Positions 1 through 12,330 of a DNA stretch of 64,000 nucleotides are shown here, in pieces. Source of the stretch: Nymphaea colorata (taxonomy: Eukaryota; Streptophyta; Magnoliopsida; Nymphaeales; Nymphaeaceae); assembly GCF_008831285.2 (NCBI RefSeq), contig NC_045149.1:11622417-11686416 (forward strand), in the 5' to 3' direction. Position 1 is the stretch's first letter. Every line of letters begins with the position of its first letter. Below the pieces are notes generated by a model that was not told where the DNA came from, ran no database searches, and worked only from the letters and a program-made list of their open reading frames with translations. The position numbers and the translations under genes were made by a program.

Positions 1-1129
1 GCTTGTGATGGAGGAGAAGGGCAAATAAAGAAACAGGAAACAACAACTATGCCCGATGTAGCAACATCTCAAAAAATTAAAGCATTGACGAGACCTGACA
101 AACAATGATGGGCACTATGACTATTTCATCAGCAAAAGACAATGAAAGAAAACAACAAACAACACGATCATTGATATCCAACATAGCTATCTCGGGCACT
201 AGGGCTCCTGAAATAGCCCCATTGATTAGTTTTTTTTTTTGTGGCGGCAAAAAGTAAACAAAAACCTAAAGACGCATAGAATTTTCTTCTGACGGTTGTT
301 TTAGCCTTGCTCCGATGTGCTGCCGGTCACTGAAGAATGCTTGTGGGAAGCCACCGATCGTTTGATCATGTTCTAACATGTCGCCTATCGCCAATGCAGG
401 TTGAAACTCGTGGTATGAACAATGAAACCCCGGAATGGTAGAGAGAAGAAAGAATAAATGAAAATGAAGACGACAAAAATGTTGAATGGACTTTTATTCC
501 CGTTTAAGAAAAATTTCGTGCGTGCCCCAATGATTTCCATGATTTTTAAAAAGTGATTTTACATTTTTAGACAATTGCTTCAATGCCCCTAAGCTTTTTA
601 GAAATTTTAAGAGTGGTAATGCTCTTTTATAACACTATCCTAGAGGTTTTATGAAAAGTTCAAAAAGAAGACAAAATCCTAATAGCTGAAAATTTTCTCT
701 TTGGATGCCCATCAAACACAAGATCATCGTTCCAAGGAAACCCATATAAATCAAACCAAACTCCATTTTGAAAAATGGCATTGTGTTCCCTATTCCACTC
801 ATGCCAAATTAAGATTATGAAACTAAGGCAAGAATCTTATTTCTAAGCACTCAAACACTACCATAATATCATGTGATCCACCTTATTAAATTCAGTTATT
901 CAATAAAGATTCATATTTTTCGAGAAATCTTCTCTGTCATACTTCTCTTCTGCATTGGCATTGTCTATTATGTCACAATTTTCATGAGAATGCCTTTTCT
1001 TGAGCAAAACCTGTTATCCCCTGTTATGTCCAGGAGTTCAATACAGCGCAATAAGAGTCTCGAGAAAATAGTAAATGAATGCTTCAAAGATTTATTAAGG
1101 GTAGGACTCAATAGAGCAAGTGACTACTT
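1..1129. other. AT-rich stretch without recognised gene
   Basis: No coding similarity, tRNA or LTR boundary was recognised here. A 113-codon open frame begins at 873, but its first part reads as low-complexity hydrophobic sequence. Only its end, near 1150-1200, may belong to the gypsy relic that follows. Confidence 0.5.
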
Positions 1130-1990
1130 GGAGTTTCTAGTAAAATTGCACATGATAATCTCTAAAAAGAATGGCATGCCTGTGAATTTCCATAGGTTTT
1201 GGCAGCCTAAGTAGTAACTACCCTTTGTTAAACCTTGACTTATTGCTTTTCAATATAGTCAAACACATATTATTTTCATTTATGATGGCTTCTTCAGCTA
1301 TAATCAGATCAAGGTGACTAGCGAAAAACTTTCTTAACCATTCCATGGGGGACAATTTATTATATAATCACGAATTTTTGCTTAAAGAATGTTGGAAAAG
1401 CATCTTAGAATGCAATGGCAACCATTTTTCACGACCACATGAGTAAGTTTATGGACACCTATTTAGATGGCATTTGCTCAAATCAAAAACTTAAATAGCA
1501 TCACATTGGCACACTCTCAAAGGTCTTTAAGTGGCTAATACTTTATAAACTTTGGCTCCAATGGTGGAAATGTATATTTGGGCAGAGTAAGACAACTTAG
1601 TAGGAGTTATGGTCAGTAAAAAAAGGCATTGAGACAGCTAAAGCTAGGGCCCTTATTAACATGTCATCACCTGCCAACCTTAAGGAACTCCAAAGCTTGC
1701 AAGATTGGATTTAATCTATTAGGTGATGCATCTCCAATCTGGGCATGAAATGTGAGCCAATCATTTGCTGAGAAAATGCATTCAATTTGAATGGAGACCC
1801 GAACGCTAGAATTCGTTTGATAAAACTAGAAATACTAGACCAATTTTAGCATTGGAGAAACCTTTTGTTGTGTATTTCTATTAATACTGACATTGTGGAA
1901 GTTTTTTAGCTCAATAAGAAACAGGATCCTCTCCTATATTATTGAATCAAAATAAAATAGAATTATATGCACTAGATTGTTGTTGTGCGT
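1130..1990 (+). pseudogene. Decayed Ty3/gypsy reverse transcriptase / RNase H relic
   Basis: Pieces in different frames read in order like a Ty3/gypsy pol. Around 1275 there is FIYDGFFSYNQIKV, which resembles the conserved FMDGFSGYNQI block. Around 1410-1560 there is ATIFHDHMSKFMDTYLDG, in the place of the catalytic YxDD block (here YLDG, so inactive). Around 1665-1770 there is NLKELQSLQDWI followed by CISNL and KCEP, like the RT/RNase H connection. Around 1856 KPFVVYF resembles the start of RNase H. Stops and frameshifts interrupt all of these. The family call rests on the order of several conserved blocks. Element ends were not found, so the extent is approximate. Confidence 0.6.
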
Positions 1991-2934
1991 AAGGTCAATA
2001 CATTGCATACCTGATTCTTTTTGTATAGGAAGATGTGCATTAAGTTGTTGAATATAAAGCCTAGAAGGTTGAATATTTAGTCGCTTTCACCTCCCTAATG
2101 GTTGGATGCTTCTTTTGATTAGCTGGGTAGGGTGAAAGGAGTGAAGGAATATGAAATGACATTTGATAAACATATGTCAAATTGAAAAGGGAAAATAATT
2201 TGCTAAAATAAAGGGAGAAAATGCAGAAATTAACAAAGATATATGCTTCCTTTTTCTTCTTCATCCCACATACCAGCTCTCAAACCCTAGGGGGCATTTG
2301 AATGCATGGTACTCCACTGTAGAGGTTGAATTAAAATTTAAAATTTTACAAAGGTTACATGCTCCGACAAACGTGAAAGGAAAGACCAAGTTTCTTGGAC
2401 GGATGTGGAATTAAAATACCAGAAATAAAATTCCATCCATTGATGTGTGGCTTTAGTGCTGACGTTGTATTTGTTACCATTGTATCTCTTCTCCTTTTCT
2501 CGTCTCAGGCCCCTTCGGCCTACTTAACCTGAAATGCCTGCAAGGTGCTTAGTCCCATGTGAGTATCACAGAGGTGTGATTAGGGCTGCACAGCATTCCA
2601 AGCTATCTGGAACTGGACTTGAACTCGCTCCTCATAACTTGATTCAAACACGAATAGTATACAAACAAGTCGTGCTCGAGTTCAAATGCATGCTCAAAAA
2701 TTAAACGACTTGAATTCAAGTTCTAAGAACTCAATTCAACTTGACTACATAATGAATATTGAATACAATGAGAAAATAGTTAAACAAATAGCAACTAAAC
2801 GAGTTAAATGCGTCAAAAAAAAGAAAGCTTAAACGAGTCGAGCTCATGCCTGTTTTATGGAGCTCCACTTAAGTTCGAGCCGAGCTTGACTCTACTCATG
2901 TGCAATCCTAGACATACACCTATTGTACCAAGTA
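1991..2934. other. Intergenic, no feature recognised
   Basis: Mixed AT-rich sequence with many stops in all frames. A short region around 2590-2900 repeats words such as ACTTGAATTC and CTCGAGTTC, but I see no ordered repeat or gene. Confidence 0.4.
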
Positions 2935-3135
2935 GGCCTAGGCATTGGGCCAAGTGATGCTGGCCTGGAACATGATTGCCTGTTTAATGCCTGGGCACTT
3001 ACTGGGCCAGCCTGCTATCCAGCCCACCTTTAAACAGGCCGGGCTGGGTACCGGCCAGGATCATGCTATGCAAGGCCCTCCCAGCCTGTTTACAAATGGC
3101 TAAGCGGGCCGGGCCGTGCCGGGCCATGCCGGACT
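2935..3135. repeat. GC-rich GGGCCGGGC-type dispersed repeat, copy 1
   Basis: A sudden GC-rich block in AT-rich DNA, built from words such as GGCCGGGCTGGGTACC and GGGCCGTGCCGGGCC. The same vocabulary recurs at 4558-4745, 6277-6496 and 23135-23520, so these look like copies of one dispersed family. Borders are approximate and no target duplication was found for this copy. Confidence 0.45.
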
Positions 3136-3251
3136 GTTATTATGCATCCTCCTTGAAATAAGCAATTGTTCTAATTCTATCTTAGTTGAGCATTCCTTTC
3201 CTGATTCATTAACTGGTAATTGATTCCGATTCATTAATTGGATTGCCTAGA

Positions 3252-3648
3252 TGTAGGTCGCGCTGTTTTTCCCCTTTTTTGAAGGAACAGAGTATAACTA
3301 AAGCAGCGGAAACTTCAGCGATCCTTCAGCCACGACTCAGCAGCAGCACCTCTGACAAAATAGAAGAGAAAAGAAAGAAGCAAGAGAGAAATTGATTTTG
3401 GGGGTTTGCTTCTGAGAGGCACGGGTTGATTACCCAATCATCAACCATTAGATGAATAGAGGCTGGGTTTTATAGACCGCCTCTCAGGATTTCCCCAATC
3501 CCAGCTACGGTTATGACAAGGAGATTATGGTAAGCATTAAAACGAAAACTTTAATATTGTGATTTATTTCCTTTTTTAAATCTGTAACTGCGGAAACTCC
3601 TTTGCAGTTACAGAGACAAAGGATAGGGCTCAGGGCCACTACCCAACA
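3252..3648 (-). repeat. Diverged LTR-like sequence, relative of the 7351/13328 LTRs
   Basis: This stretch shares the order of landmarks in the two LTRs at 7351-7686 and 13328-13691: a purine-rich AAGAGAGAAA part, GGGTTTGCTTCT, TTTATAGACCGCCTC, CAGTTACAGAG, GATAGGGCTCA and the terminus CCAACA at 3643-3648. It is much more diverged than those two are from each other. No partner LTR, primer site or target duplication was seen, so it could be a solo LTR or a truncated end. Strand is given by analogy with the 7351 element, where TATAAAA reads on the minus strand. Confidence 0.5.
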
Positions 3649-4357
3649 TTTTTCTCATCGAACAGCTGCTAGGTGATTAACAAAATGTTATGTGTGGGAA
3701 AGGATGTAAAAATTCTCTAATTCAACAAAATCATGTAGAAAAGAGAGTAGAATTAGCATAACCTATCGATTAGGGATGGCCAATTGGAAGACCTCTACTT
3801 CCTGCCTCATAAATCTATTTAATAACACAAGACATTAAGGAAAAAGTAAAACAATTTCATTCTTGTTCAATCTAACTATAGAAAACTTTACTCATTGCCA
3901 TCAAAATAACTTGCTATTAGACTATCAGTCCTAAATACGAACATCAACAAATGCCAACATGAAAATAATAACATTAATCCAAAGACTCCCTCCATAATGA
4001 AGAAATCAACAAGAGTGTCAATAGTTTTGTATATCCAAGAGTTTCAATAGTTTTATAGGTTGTTATAATCAACACATCCTCCATACCAAAGAATCACCAG
4101 ACACCAAGACTTCCTTCGCATGACGAAAGATATTTTACCTGTAAAAGAGTTTCAATAGTTAGTCCACAAATTACATAAATACAAAGTAGTACAAAATAAA
4201 AAAATTTACCACGATAATCATATATTGGATCAGCACTCCTCGTCAAAATTTTGCTGATCGTCATGAGAATTGTAACACATATCAATGTAAACATATTACG
4301 ATGTTAATATATTTAACAAATTAGATTGAACGATGAACATCTTACACTTCATACAAG
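3649..4357. other. AT-rich stretch, nothing recognised
   Basis: There is no convincing reading frame. The phrases AGAGTTTCAATAGTTTTATAGG and AGAGTTTCAATAGTTAGTCC repeat around 4030-4160, which suggests a small local duplication. Confidence 0.35.
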
Positions 4358-4557
4358 TTGCATTCATCACAAACCGATTGGCAAGAAGTGAAGGGACAAC
4401 AGGCAGTCAGGCCGCAGCAATTGGCAAGCAGTGAAGGTGACAGCAGGCAACAGCTTGAGGCAGAGGAGTCGGCGGCCATCGTTCCTTTCCTTTCCCTGAA
4501 GAGTGAAAGTGAAGAGTGGAGATTGGTCGAGTCGATATTTGGTAACTTGATTCGACG

Positions 4558-4745
4558 TAATTGGCCGAATGGGTGTCCAACAGCCTGGTTTTGCTATCCG
4601 GTCCCGACCTGTTATTTTGTCGGGGTGGGCCAGGCTCGACGGCGAAAGCCTACCAAGTCTGCTACAATATTTGGGCCCGGGCCCATGTTGTGCTGGGTAC
4701 CAGGTATCCATCGGTGGCCTGGCCCGGTGCCCAGGCCCCCCCCCC
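4558..4745. repeat. GC-rich dispersed repeat, copy 2
   Basis: GC-rich block with GGGCCCGGGCCC, TGCTGGGTACCAGG and GGCCTGGCCCGG words, ending in a C-run. It has the same base composition and motif style as the copies at 2935, 6277 and 23135. The overlapping open frames here run in several directions and look like a side effect of high GC, not genes. Confidence 0.4.
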
Positions 4746-4789
4746 TCCCTCCCTCCAACCCCTTCATACTTCCTCCCTTCTTATAATGT

Positions 4790-5710
4790 TTGATCAACAA
4801 GGGAGACGATCATGGAATTGAAAGAGTGGCTGGAGAGCAACAAGATAGAGAGAAAGCTCATTTATGCTGGTGTTGGCAACTTGGCAATATGATTTCAAGG
4901 GGTCCATCGACTTCTCCTGCTTTGGCCACTGCCAACCAAGTGGAGGACTTAGATTTTGTAGTGAAAGAAATGCCTAATTTCAAAAAACATAAGAGGGGAA
5001 TATGCGTCGGCAAAGATTTTGGGGATTTAAGGGAATGAGGATTTCACGATTTCTGAAGTTAAACGGCTATTCAAGGGTGGTTTGTTGTATTTGATCACAT
5101 GATGAGGGTTGTTTGTTCATGTTGCCGAATGGTTAAATCGTTCCCTTCATTCAACTCTTATAAGGCAGTTTTACTCTTTAACTCTTGGCGATTTTGTCAA
5201 GTGGGTAGGGAAAAAGCGATGGAAAGGATGACCCAAATGCTTAATTTCTCAAATTGTGGTCAAGAGAGACAAGGACAGGGGCTTCTTTGTGCTGGAACTT
5301 GATGGATAGAATTCACCTTTTGGCCAGCAAAGAAGGACCAAGGCAAGAATGCAAAGCAATTCAGTTGGGTGTTGCCTCTCAAGGCCCAGGGGCATTTGAT
5401 TTTCAGGCAAGGTATGGTAGTGGGTAGTGGCGATGAGGCTGGATTTGACTTGTTGCAATGGAGTGGAAAACAGCTTGGATGGGTTGGCAACCAAACCAAG
5501 CATAAAAGTTGGTATAGAAGACTCGAAGGCATTTTGGATATGCAACAAGTTGAAGGAGGTTTTTTGATGTTTTATTTTTTTGGTCTTGTTATTAGGCATC
5601 ACAAGCGGTTAGAGGGACTGGGTAAGTGTTTGATGCTTGGCATCTTCTTTTTTGTGATTCTGTATATCCTGATTCTTTTTTGTGTTTGTCCTTGTTCCTT
5701 TTGAATAAAG
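4790..5710 (+). other. Unrecognised region with long semi-open frames
   Basis: Several open frames follow each other on the + strand (4790-5038, 5099-5302, 5369-5704) in more than one phase. Their peptides are not low-complexity, for example DLDFVVKEMPNF and SWRFCQVGREKAMERMTQ. This is what a decayed coding sequence, most likely TE-derived, would look like. I do not recognise the family and assign no function. Confidence 0.25.
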
Positions 5711-6085
5711 ATGGGTGAAATATGTTGAGATTTACTGCCTGCACTGCTGGCTGAAATATGTTCAACTCAAGCAGCCTCAAAGACGAATTGGTTGCAAATG
5801 AATCGAACCCCATACAGTAAAAATTTTATAAATAGGGATTCGATAATTTGATTCGATAAGCTAAAAGCTCAAACAAAATCCTAAAACCAGATTTGAACCG
5901 CGGTGAAGTTTTGAACTTATAACCATCGAATGGACACGCTGAGCAACAGTCCAAACAAACAAACAAAAAAATTGCATGGAATAAAACTTCATGACACCCA
6001 ACAGGGGAGTAAAATACCAAATATAATTATTTTGGCCCATCACATAGAAGCCATTTTTGGAATCTGTATGTTTAATTCCACGCCC

Positions 6086-6088
<3 letters not shown>

Positions 6089-6128
<40 letters not shown>
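6089..6128. repeat. (AT)n microsatellite
   Basis: An uninterrupted TA dinucleotide run of about 38 bases, typical of AT-rich plant intergenic DNA. Confidence 0.9.
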
Positions 6129-6131
<3 letters not shown>

Positions 6132-6276
6132 ATTTGAGATCTGATGAAATTATAGAAGTAACACCAACATTGTAATTTTTTCAAAAGGTTTTCAGTGACT
6201 TCAATCGTTTGTACAGCAATTTGGATCTAAATTGGGATCTTGTGCCCAATCTCACCCAAAAAGAAACCTCTAGATT

Positions 6277-6496
6277 ATGGGTGCCTGCCAGGCTGGGCCG
6301 CCGGCCGCCGGCAGGGGCCTGGTACCCAGCCCATACCATAACGGGCCCAGTAATATTTAAAAAATATTTTTTTATTATTTTTAAAATTTAATAATATATA
6401 TTTTATTATTTAAAATATATTTTATAATTTATAATTTAAAAAATATTTTTTATTGTAACCGAGCTCGGCCCGAGCCTGAGTTTTACAGGCCCCTAC
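6277..6496. mobile_element. 220-bp hAT-like short inverted-repeat element with GC ends and AT core
   Basis: The ends are GC-rich (left GGGTGCCTGCCAGGC; right, read backwards, GTAGGGGCCTGTAAAAC) and the middle is almost pure A/T. It is flanked by TCTAGATT (6269-6276) and TCTAGATC (6497-6504), a 7 of 8 match with the 8-bp duplication made by hAT transposases. Caution: the right flank lies in a repeat that contains TCTAGATCC several times, so the match could be accidental. It has no coding capacity and would depend on a transposase from elsewhere. Confidence 0.45.
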
Positions 6497-6930
6497 TCTA
6501 GATCCATATCCAAATACAATCCTCACCCCAAAAGACCTCTAGATCCTACCCAAATCCAAATCTTGACCATAAATCCAAAACAGACCTTTAGATCCATATC
6601 CAAATTCAAACCTCAACCCTATATCCAAAATTGACTTGTAGACCCATATCTGAATCCAAATGCACTGTTTAAATCCAAAATCCAACTTTAGATCCAGAAT
6701 TAATCCAAATCCACATCTTAGATCCACAATTCACACCTTGATCCAAAAATATGAAGCCAAAGTCCGCAATTGAGCCTAACAAGCGAAATCGGGTTTGAAT
6801 TGGGAAAATGGATCCATAATGCTGCTCTCGGACTCAAATTAGATCCAAAATTAAAGTTTGGATCCAAATCAAGAATTTCAACTCAAAATCCCAAGTTTAG
6901 ACTAAAATAACAATTTTCAAACCCTATTTA
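6497..6930. repeat. Degenerate GATCCAAATC minisatellite
   Basis: The phrase family TAGATCCATATCCAAATC / GATCCAAAATCCAA recurs about every 30-60 bases over some 400 bases, with much divergence. On the minus strand it reads as a DLDLGF/WIQIW-like repetitive peptide, which looks like a by-product. The same words occur more thinly through 9800-11700. Confidence 0.6.
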
Positions 6931-7350
6931 GTGGCACACGAGGGCACATAAACCCCCCCCCTTTGTTTTGTGTTTCAATCTTGCGCCCAAAACCTTAAAA
7001 ATGTGTTCTAAGCCCAAAACATTCATCTAATTCTTGATCCGAGCCTTAGGGATCAATCAGAATACTTTCGCAACTGAGCGAACACAATCTGGATCTCAGA
7101 CAAAACAAGAACCACCCAAAATGGAGCCGGACTCGTGTTTTTTTACAAAAGATCATTTTGCCCCAGCTAAAGAGGTCAAGGAGGTCGCAACCCTCCACAT
7201 TGGCCCAAAAATGGACCAATAAGGGGGAAAAGGCAGCGTTGCCACGTGCCTGGCCGAGCAGCTCATGGATGTGCAACATTGTGCTATCGCGCCAAGTGTT
7301 GTCGTGTATAATCGTGGTGCGATAGGCGCTGTCGTGCTAGCCGCATGCGT
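6931..7350. other. Intergenic segment left of the old Copia element
   Basis: Contains a C-run at 6952-6961. An open frame at 7034-7222 has no recognisable domain. The end of this segment (TGCGT at 7346-7350) is the left target duplication of the Copia element that starts at 7351. Confidence 0.4.
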
Positions 7351-7686
7351 TGTTGGAATTGTGACGTTCCACCCAGGATCTCAACGCTCAGGATTGCTTG
7401 CTACTTAATCCTGCACAACAACAAAAATGAGAGAGAGAAGAAAAAGGAACAAGAACAAAGATTTTCACAAGTTTGCTTCTAGGAGGTGCAGGTTAAGTTA
7501 ATTTTACAATTTCTCCCTAAGCAGAGAATAAGCTAGGCTTTTATAGACCGCCTCCTAGGGTTTCTCAATGCCCAGCAATGGACGGTTATGGCCAAGAGAT
7601 TAATTCTCTTAATTATTGGGCAGTTTCCTTATTTAATCTTGTAACTGCAAGATATCCAGATAGGGCTCAATGACTACTATCCAACA
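7351..7686 (-). repeat. LTR of old Copia (3' LTR in element sense)
   Basis: 336 bp, TGTTGG...CCAACA. It matches 13328-13691 over its length with scattered differences and lacks the roughly 26-bp duplication present there. TCTATAAAAGC, a plausible TATA box on the minus strand, lies near 7540. Confidence 0.85.
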
Positions 7687-8679
7687 TCTCCCACTTGACC
7701 ATGAGACCGCCAGTTTGTTTTCACTATATGTGGGTTTTCTTTATTTAACTAGTTATATGGTTTTCCATCATTATAACACAAACTTTATTCAAGTGTTATA
7801 GCGAGGTTTTTCATTCAATGGTTTTTCCTTCGCATCCTTTCAAGTATTCAATATATTGTACATTAGTTACAAGGTTTTCTCCATGCACAAGTATTTTCAT
7901 CGTAACATGTTAAAACTTAGTCGCATATGAACCAAACTTTACATCAAAAACATCAAGAATTCTCTTGATAATAATGCTAGCAATCCTGTAAGCATTTTAA
8001 ACGTACTTGCATATTCTCTTCTTGTTCAACAATTTCTTGTTCAACAATTAAAACAACCTGGATACTTTTTGACCATCTCACAAAAAGACAAACCAGGATT
8101 TTCTTAGCCCCATATGGGCTACATGCTTGGCAAATAAATCAATAGTAATTCTTTTTACTAAAAATGCTAGCAAACATATAAATACTTCTCTGTTTCATTC
8201 ATGAATCCGAAAACAATTAACTACCTTAAAACAAGGCCAACTTAGACATTTTTAATGTGTACTTACAAGCCAAATTAAGAGCTTGTATCAAGTCCAAAAC
8301 ATAAATGAATATACATTGAAAGCACATGATATATTTTTCTTTTATTGTTTTTCACAATTACTTAACTCCTTTAACAATAAGAGTTCCAAAGCATTTATGC
8401 AATGCATTAAGATGTGACAAACAATATAAAGCTTTGTAAGATAGCAAAGAGCATATTCAAGTGTGCTCCCACTTATCAAATATTTACATAGTCATCAACC
8501 TGATTAACAACTCATAATCTTTATTATGACTAGTTAACAGAAAGAGCAATTAGCTTATAGTCTATTATACAAGCACTTCTCATCTTTTATAGTTTTTATC
8601 AATGTACTTTCTTATATAAAGAGCTTCATTTAATCCATTGAGGTCAATACATAGCTTCGACAACACATGCATGCAACAA

Positions 8680-9010
8680 TAATTCAAATATCTCCATTCA
8701 TGTATTCCTCAAGATGATCATTAAGATCACTAATAAGCTTCAGTCGGACGTTTAATACGAAACTGATTCTTAGTCGGTTCATTACCTGACCGCTTATTAG
8801 CATATTCAATCGATTAAACTTGAATTTTTCGACTAATCCGTCGGCTGTATAATTCTTCCTTACCACCCATTTACATCTAATGGGTTTTCTATCATTAGGA
8901 AGATCTACTAATTCATAGACTTTATTCTTTTTTTATGGATTCAATTTCTTCATTTATATCATTCACCCAATCCGACGATTCATGCGAGCTTATGGCTTCG
9001 TCATATGTCA
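8680..9010 (-). pseudogene. Copia reverse transcriptase N-terminus, interrupted
   Basis: Read on the minus strand from about 9010 downward: AISSHESSDWVNDINEEIES, then a stop-containing stretch, then RKNYTADGLVEKFKF. This is the standard entry of Copia RT (W..A..EEI.S...., then KW..K.KY.ADG...FKARLVAKG). After KFKF the match is lost and linker-like SGNEPT words return, so the enzyme is truncated or rearranged. No YxDD catalytic block was found in this element. Confidence 0.6.
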
Positions 9011-9129
9011 GATTGTCAGACATTTCATCAATATCTGCTAAATAGCATAGCTCCTATGCCAGATATACATAATAATCATTCAAATATGAAGGAAGAGCTT
9101 TAGGTCTTTTATGACCTGATAACGAGATG

Positions 9130-9620
9130 ACGAGGTATTCGGATCAGTTGGTTCATTGTCTAACTAATCTTCAGTCGGTTCATTACCTGACTGTTCCTCA
9201 GACGTTTCCTGTTCAGTTGGTTTATTACCACACTGACCTCCAGCCGATTCATTACCAGACTGATCATCGAACGCATCTTGCTCAGTTGGTTCATTGCCAA
9301 ACTGATACCCAGTTGGTTCATTGTCAAACTGTTCCTCAGTCGGTTCAGTGCCAGACTGATCCTCATATGAATCATGTTCAGTTAGTTTATTACCAAACTA
9401 TTCCCTATTCGGTTCATTGCCAGACTGTTTTTCATGTGAATCATGTTCAGTTTGTTCATTATCAAACTATTCTCCAGTCGGTTCATTACCAGACTGCTAC
9501 TCAATTGGTTCATTGCCAAATTGTTCCTCAGTCGGTTCATTGCCAGACTGTTACTCAGTTGGTTCATTGTCAAACTGTTCCTCAGTCGGTTCATTGCCAG
9601 ACTGATCATCTGAATAAATC
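9130..9620 (-). repeat. 30-bp tandem repeat coding an acidic 10-residue linker
   Basis: About fifteen imperfect 30-bp units. In the minus-strand frame that continues into the RT fragment, a unit reads EEQSGNEPTE-like (seen as EEQSGNEPT). It sits where Copia polyproteins have a variable linker between integrase and reverse transcriptase. The open frames on both strands here are produced by the repeat itself. It is best read as expansion of a linker minisatellite inside the old element. Confidence 0.65.
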
Positions 9621-9734
9621 AGATCCTCCTGTAGATCGTTATGATCTCTCACTGGATTATTATCTTTGTTATTATTATTCAAACACCTCAATCTCATGCA
9701 TAAAAAACATCATATACCATTCTTTCATTTAGGT

Positions 9735-12330
9735 ATTCAATACATATGTATTCGCAAACATATTCTTTAATTTCTAGATCTGCATTTGACTTGCATTTTG
9801 ATCTCCAAAGATCTCAATATGGATCTAATCGGTGTGGATTTCATGATATTCATGACTGTTATATTACACCTCATGGCAAATATTAAAATCAAATTCATTC
9901 TCAAACATGAACTTGCTTAGTAGCATGCTAACATAGTTCGATCCACAAATGAACAAATAACATAACATGCTTGGATCTAATAGAAATAGGATATGGATGT
10001 TTAATGGTATATCCAAATATATATATTCAAATCTGTAAAGTGGATCTCAAGCAATAAAAAGATTCAGTCCCAAAAGTCACATGAATTCAGATTATATCAA
10101 CATAGATCCAAACTAGTAATATCAACAATACCACTGATATGTTTTTAAAACGCATGATCCTCATTGAAATATTATACAATACGATTCAACAACATTATTT
10201 GTATAATTACTAACTCTTCTCTCTTTTGCGGAAAAACAAGTTATCATGTACTAGTACTTTAGTGCTATAAAGTTTGAAATAAATACATTCTTGCCAATAT
10301 GAATTTTGATTCAAGAGTGTTACATTACATCTCTTAAACATGCATTAAAAAATTAAATTCATTTTATTAAGAAAGAGAAGCAAATGAAGTTTTATTCAAT
10401 AATTCTCCATAATAACCTTTGAATCTAGAATAACAACACATATTACAATATGACCATATTCAAAGGCAAACATGATAACATTTATTGGAACCAAACAAAT
10501 AGGATATTAATTTTTTTTTTCATATATCCAAACAAGTCAGTTTAGGTCTGAAGCTGAACTTTATGTAATGTGGATTTCATTAGTTCAAATGTGAAAAATT
10601 GGATCAAACTAGCAATATCCACAATACAACTAATCTGAATTTCAAAACACAAATGATCCATATGAAGTATTGTACAACATGATTTTAATAACCATATTTG
10701 GATCCAAACAATAATCCAATTCTTGAACAAGGTGAAACAAGAAAAATTTCTTTACCTTGTGATAATACACGTTTATATCCATACTAATTCATCACCAAAA
10801 TAAAACAAGTCTCCAAATAAAGACATTCCAAACTCATATGAGTTTCAGTTCAAGAGTGTTACATTACGCCTCTTGAAAGTACATTTAAACAAGTTTACCT
10901 CAACAACATAGTAAATAAAGCCTTGTTCAATAGCACTCTAGAATGATTTGAATTCATATCTGCTAAACGCAAATACAATTTCATGTACTAGAACTTATAG
11001 TACAAGCTTCAAATGAAAATATTTCATGATATATTGGACTCAATGTTAGTACATATATCTGAAGCCAATGATCCAAACAAATTAATCTAGATCCAAGTCC
11101 GTCATGAGCTAATCACAATTCTATATGGATCTCATCACGTCTAAGAGTATTGATTTATCCTCTTAGCATACCAACATACAATGATATATTCATTCTTTTT
11201 AACTAGGATAAACCCATAGTAATATAAACTTTACCCCAAGAACATTGTTTTATAAAGGAGCAATAGAAACTCATCTTATAGCACTATAGTGCTTCTCACA
11301 TTGAAAATGTACAACTTGTAAAACCATTAGATCTAAAAATCAATGCACATCATAATATGTTTATATCTAATATAAACAAGATATAGATCTTGAACAAGTC
11401 AAATCAGATCATGCTCCAAAAGAGTGCAACGTTTGATGTGAGATCCAAAAATTCAACAACTAAATGGATAAGTTTTTGATCACTTCTAATATCAACATGG
11501 ACCCAAAATGACTGAATATCCGTAAAGCAAGGATAATAACATATATTTGAACCAACATAAACATGATATGGATTGTTGACCAATATCCAAACAAATTTAG
11601 ATATGAATATGTCATGATTCAAACTGAATACAAATATGGATCTTAAGCAACAATCAGATCCAAAGTAAAATTCCAAATGATTATTTAGATTCAGATCTTA
11701 CGAATGTGGATCCACACACAATAATATCAATAAGAGGATCCAAATTCAAATCCAATATAAACATGTTTCAACATCATATCCATATCAAAATATGATTTTA
11801 GTCTGTGCAGAAACACTAGTTTTATACTGCCATTAGGTCATGTATGGACAAAATAACAAAATTGCATAATCATACAAACATGTTGCTAACCATTTTTCAG
11901 TTTTCGCCTGTTCTGAGGCTCCCACTCTTGAAGTCGTTGCTATATGGAGAACAACATAAATGATATCATACAAGGACAATAATATTTTAAAGCATGCCTA
12001 GAACCTCAATTTCCCTTTGCTTTTCAAACTATATTTTCAGAACTCTTTTCCGGCAATTTAACAAGCCTAAGGGTACCAGCACATAATTGTACATAAATCT
12101 TTGGTTTTCTGCATAAATTGCAAAAGTTTTCCTAGAACCCTCTTTCAGAAATTTTAATAAATTTGAGGGTATTGCTACGCAATTTCTATAAAGATTCCGG
12201 TTTTTGTTGAAATTAACTTTTGCAAGCTTTTTTTTGAAAAAGTTTTCAGCAAAAGTTTTGCAGCTTTAATTTTCAATAAATTTGACCTCCCTTTTGGAAA
12301 ACTGATGAAAGAGATGGACTATTTTTGTAA
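9735..12330. other. AT-rich non-coding interior of the old Copia, with diverged internal repeats
   Basis: No Copia protein is visible where gag to integrase would be expected. Some phrases recur: CAAGAGTGTTACATTAC at 10313 and 10850, with weaker relatives near 9855 and 11140; TCATGTACTAG at 10234 and 10981; and many GATCCAAACAA/GGATCTAAT words. This suggests an old, diverged repeat array or another element lodged inside. Confidence 0.4.

Noticed and set aside
4358-4821. Five overlapping open frames on both strands
   Set aside because: High GC in a dispersed repeat removes stop codons; no frame has a domain.
9127-9732. 201-codon + strand open frame with repeating HCQTDPQ-like peptides
   Set aside because: It is antisense to a Copia linker minisatellite whose minus-strand frame joins the RT fragment.
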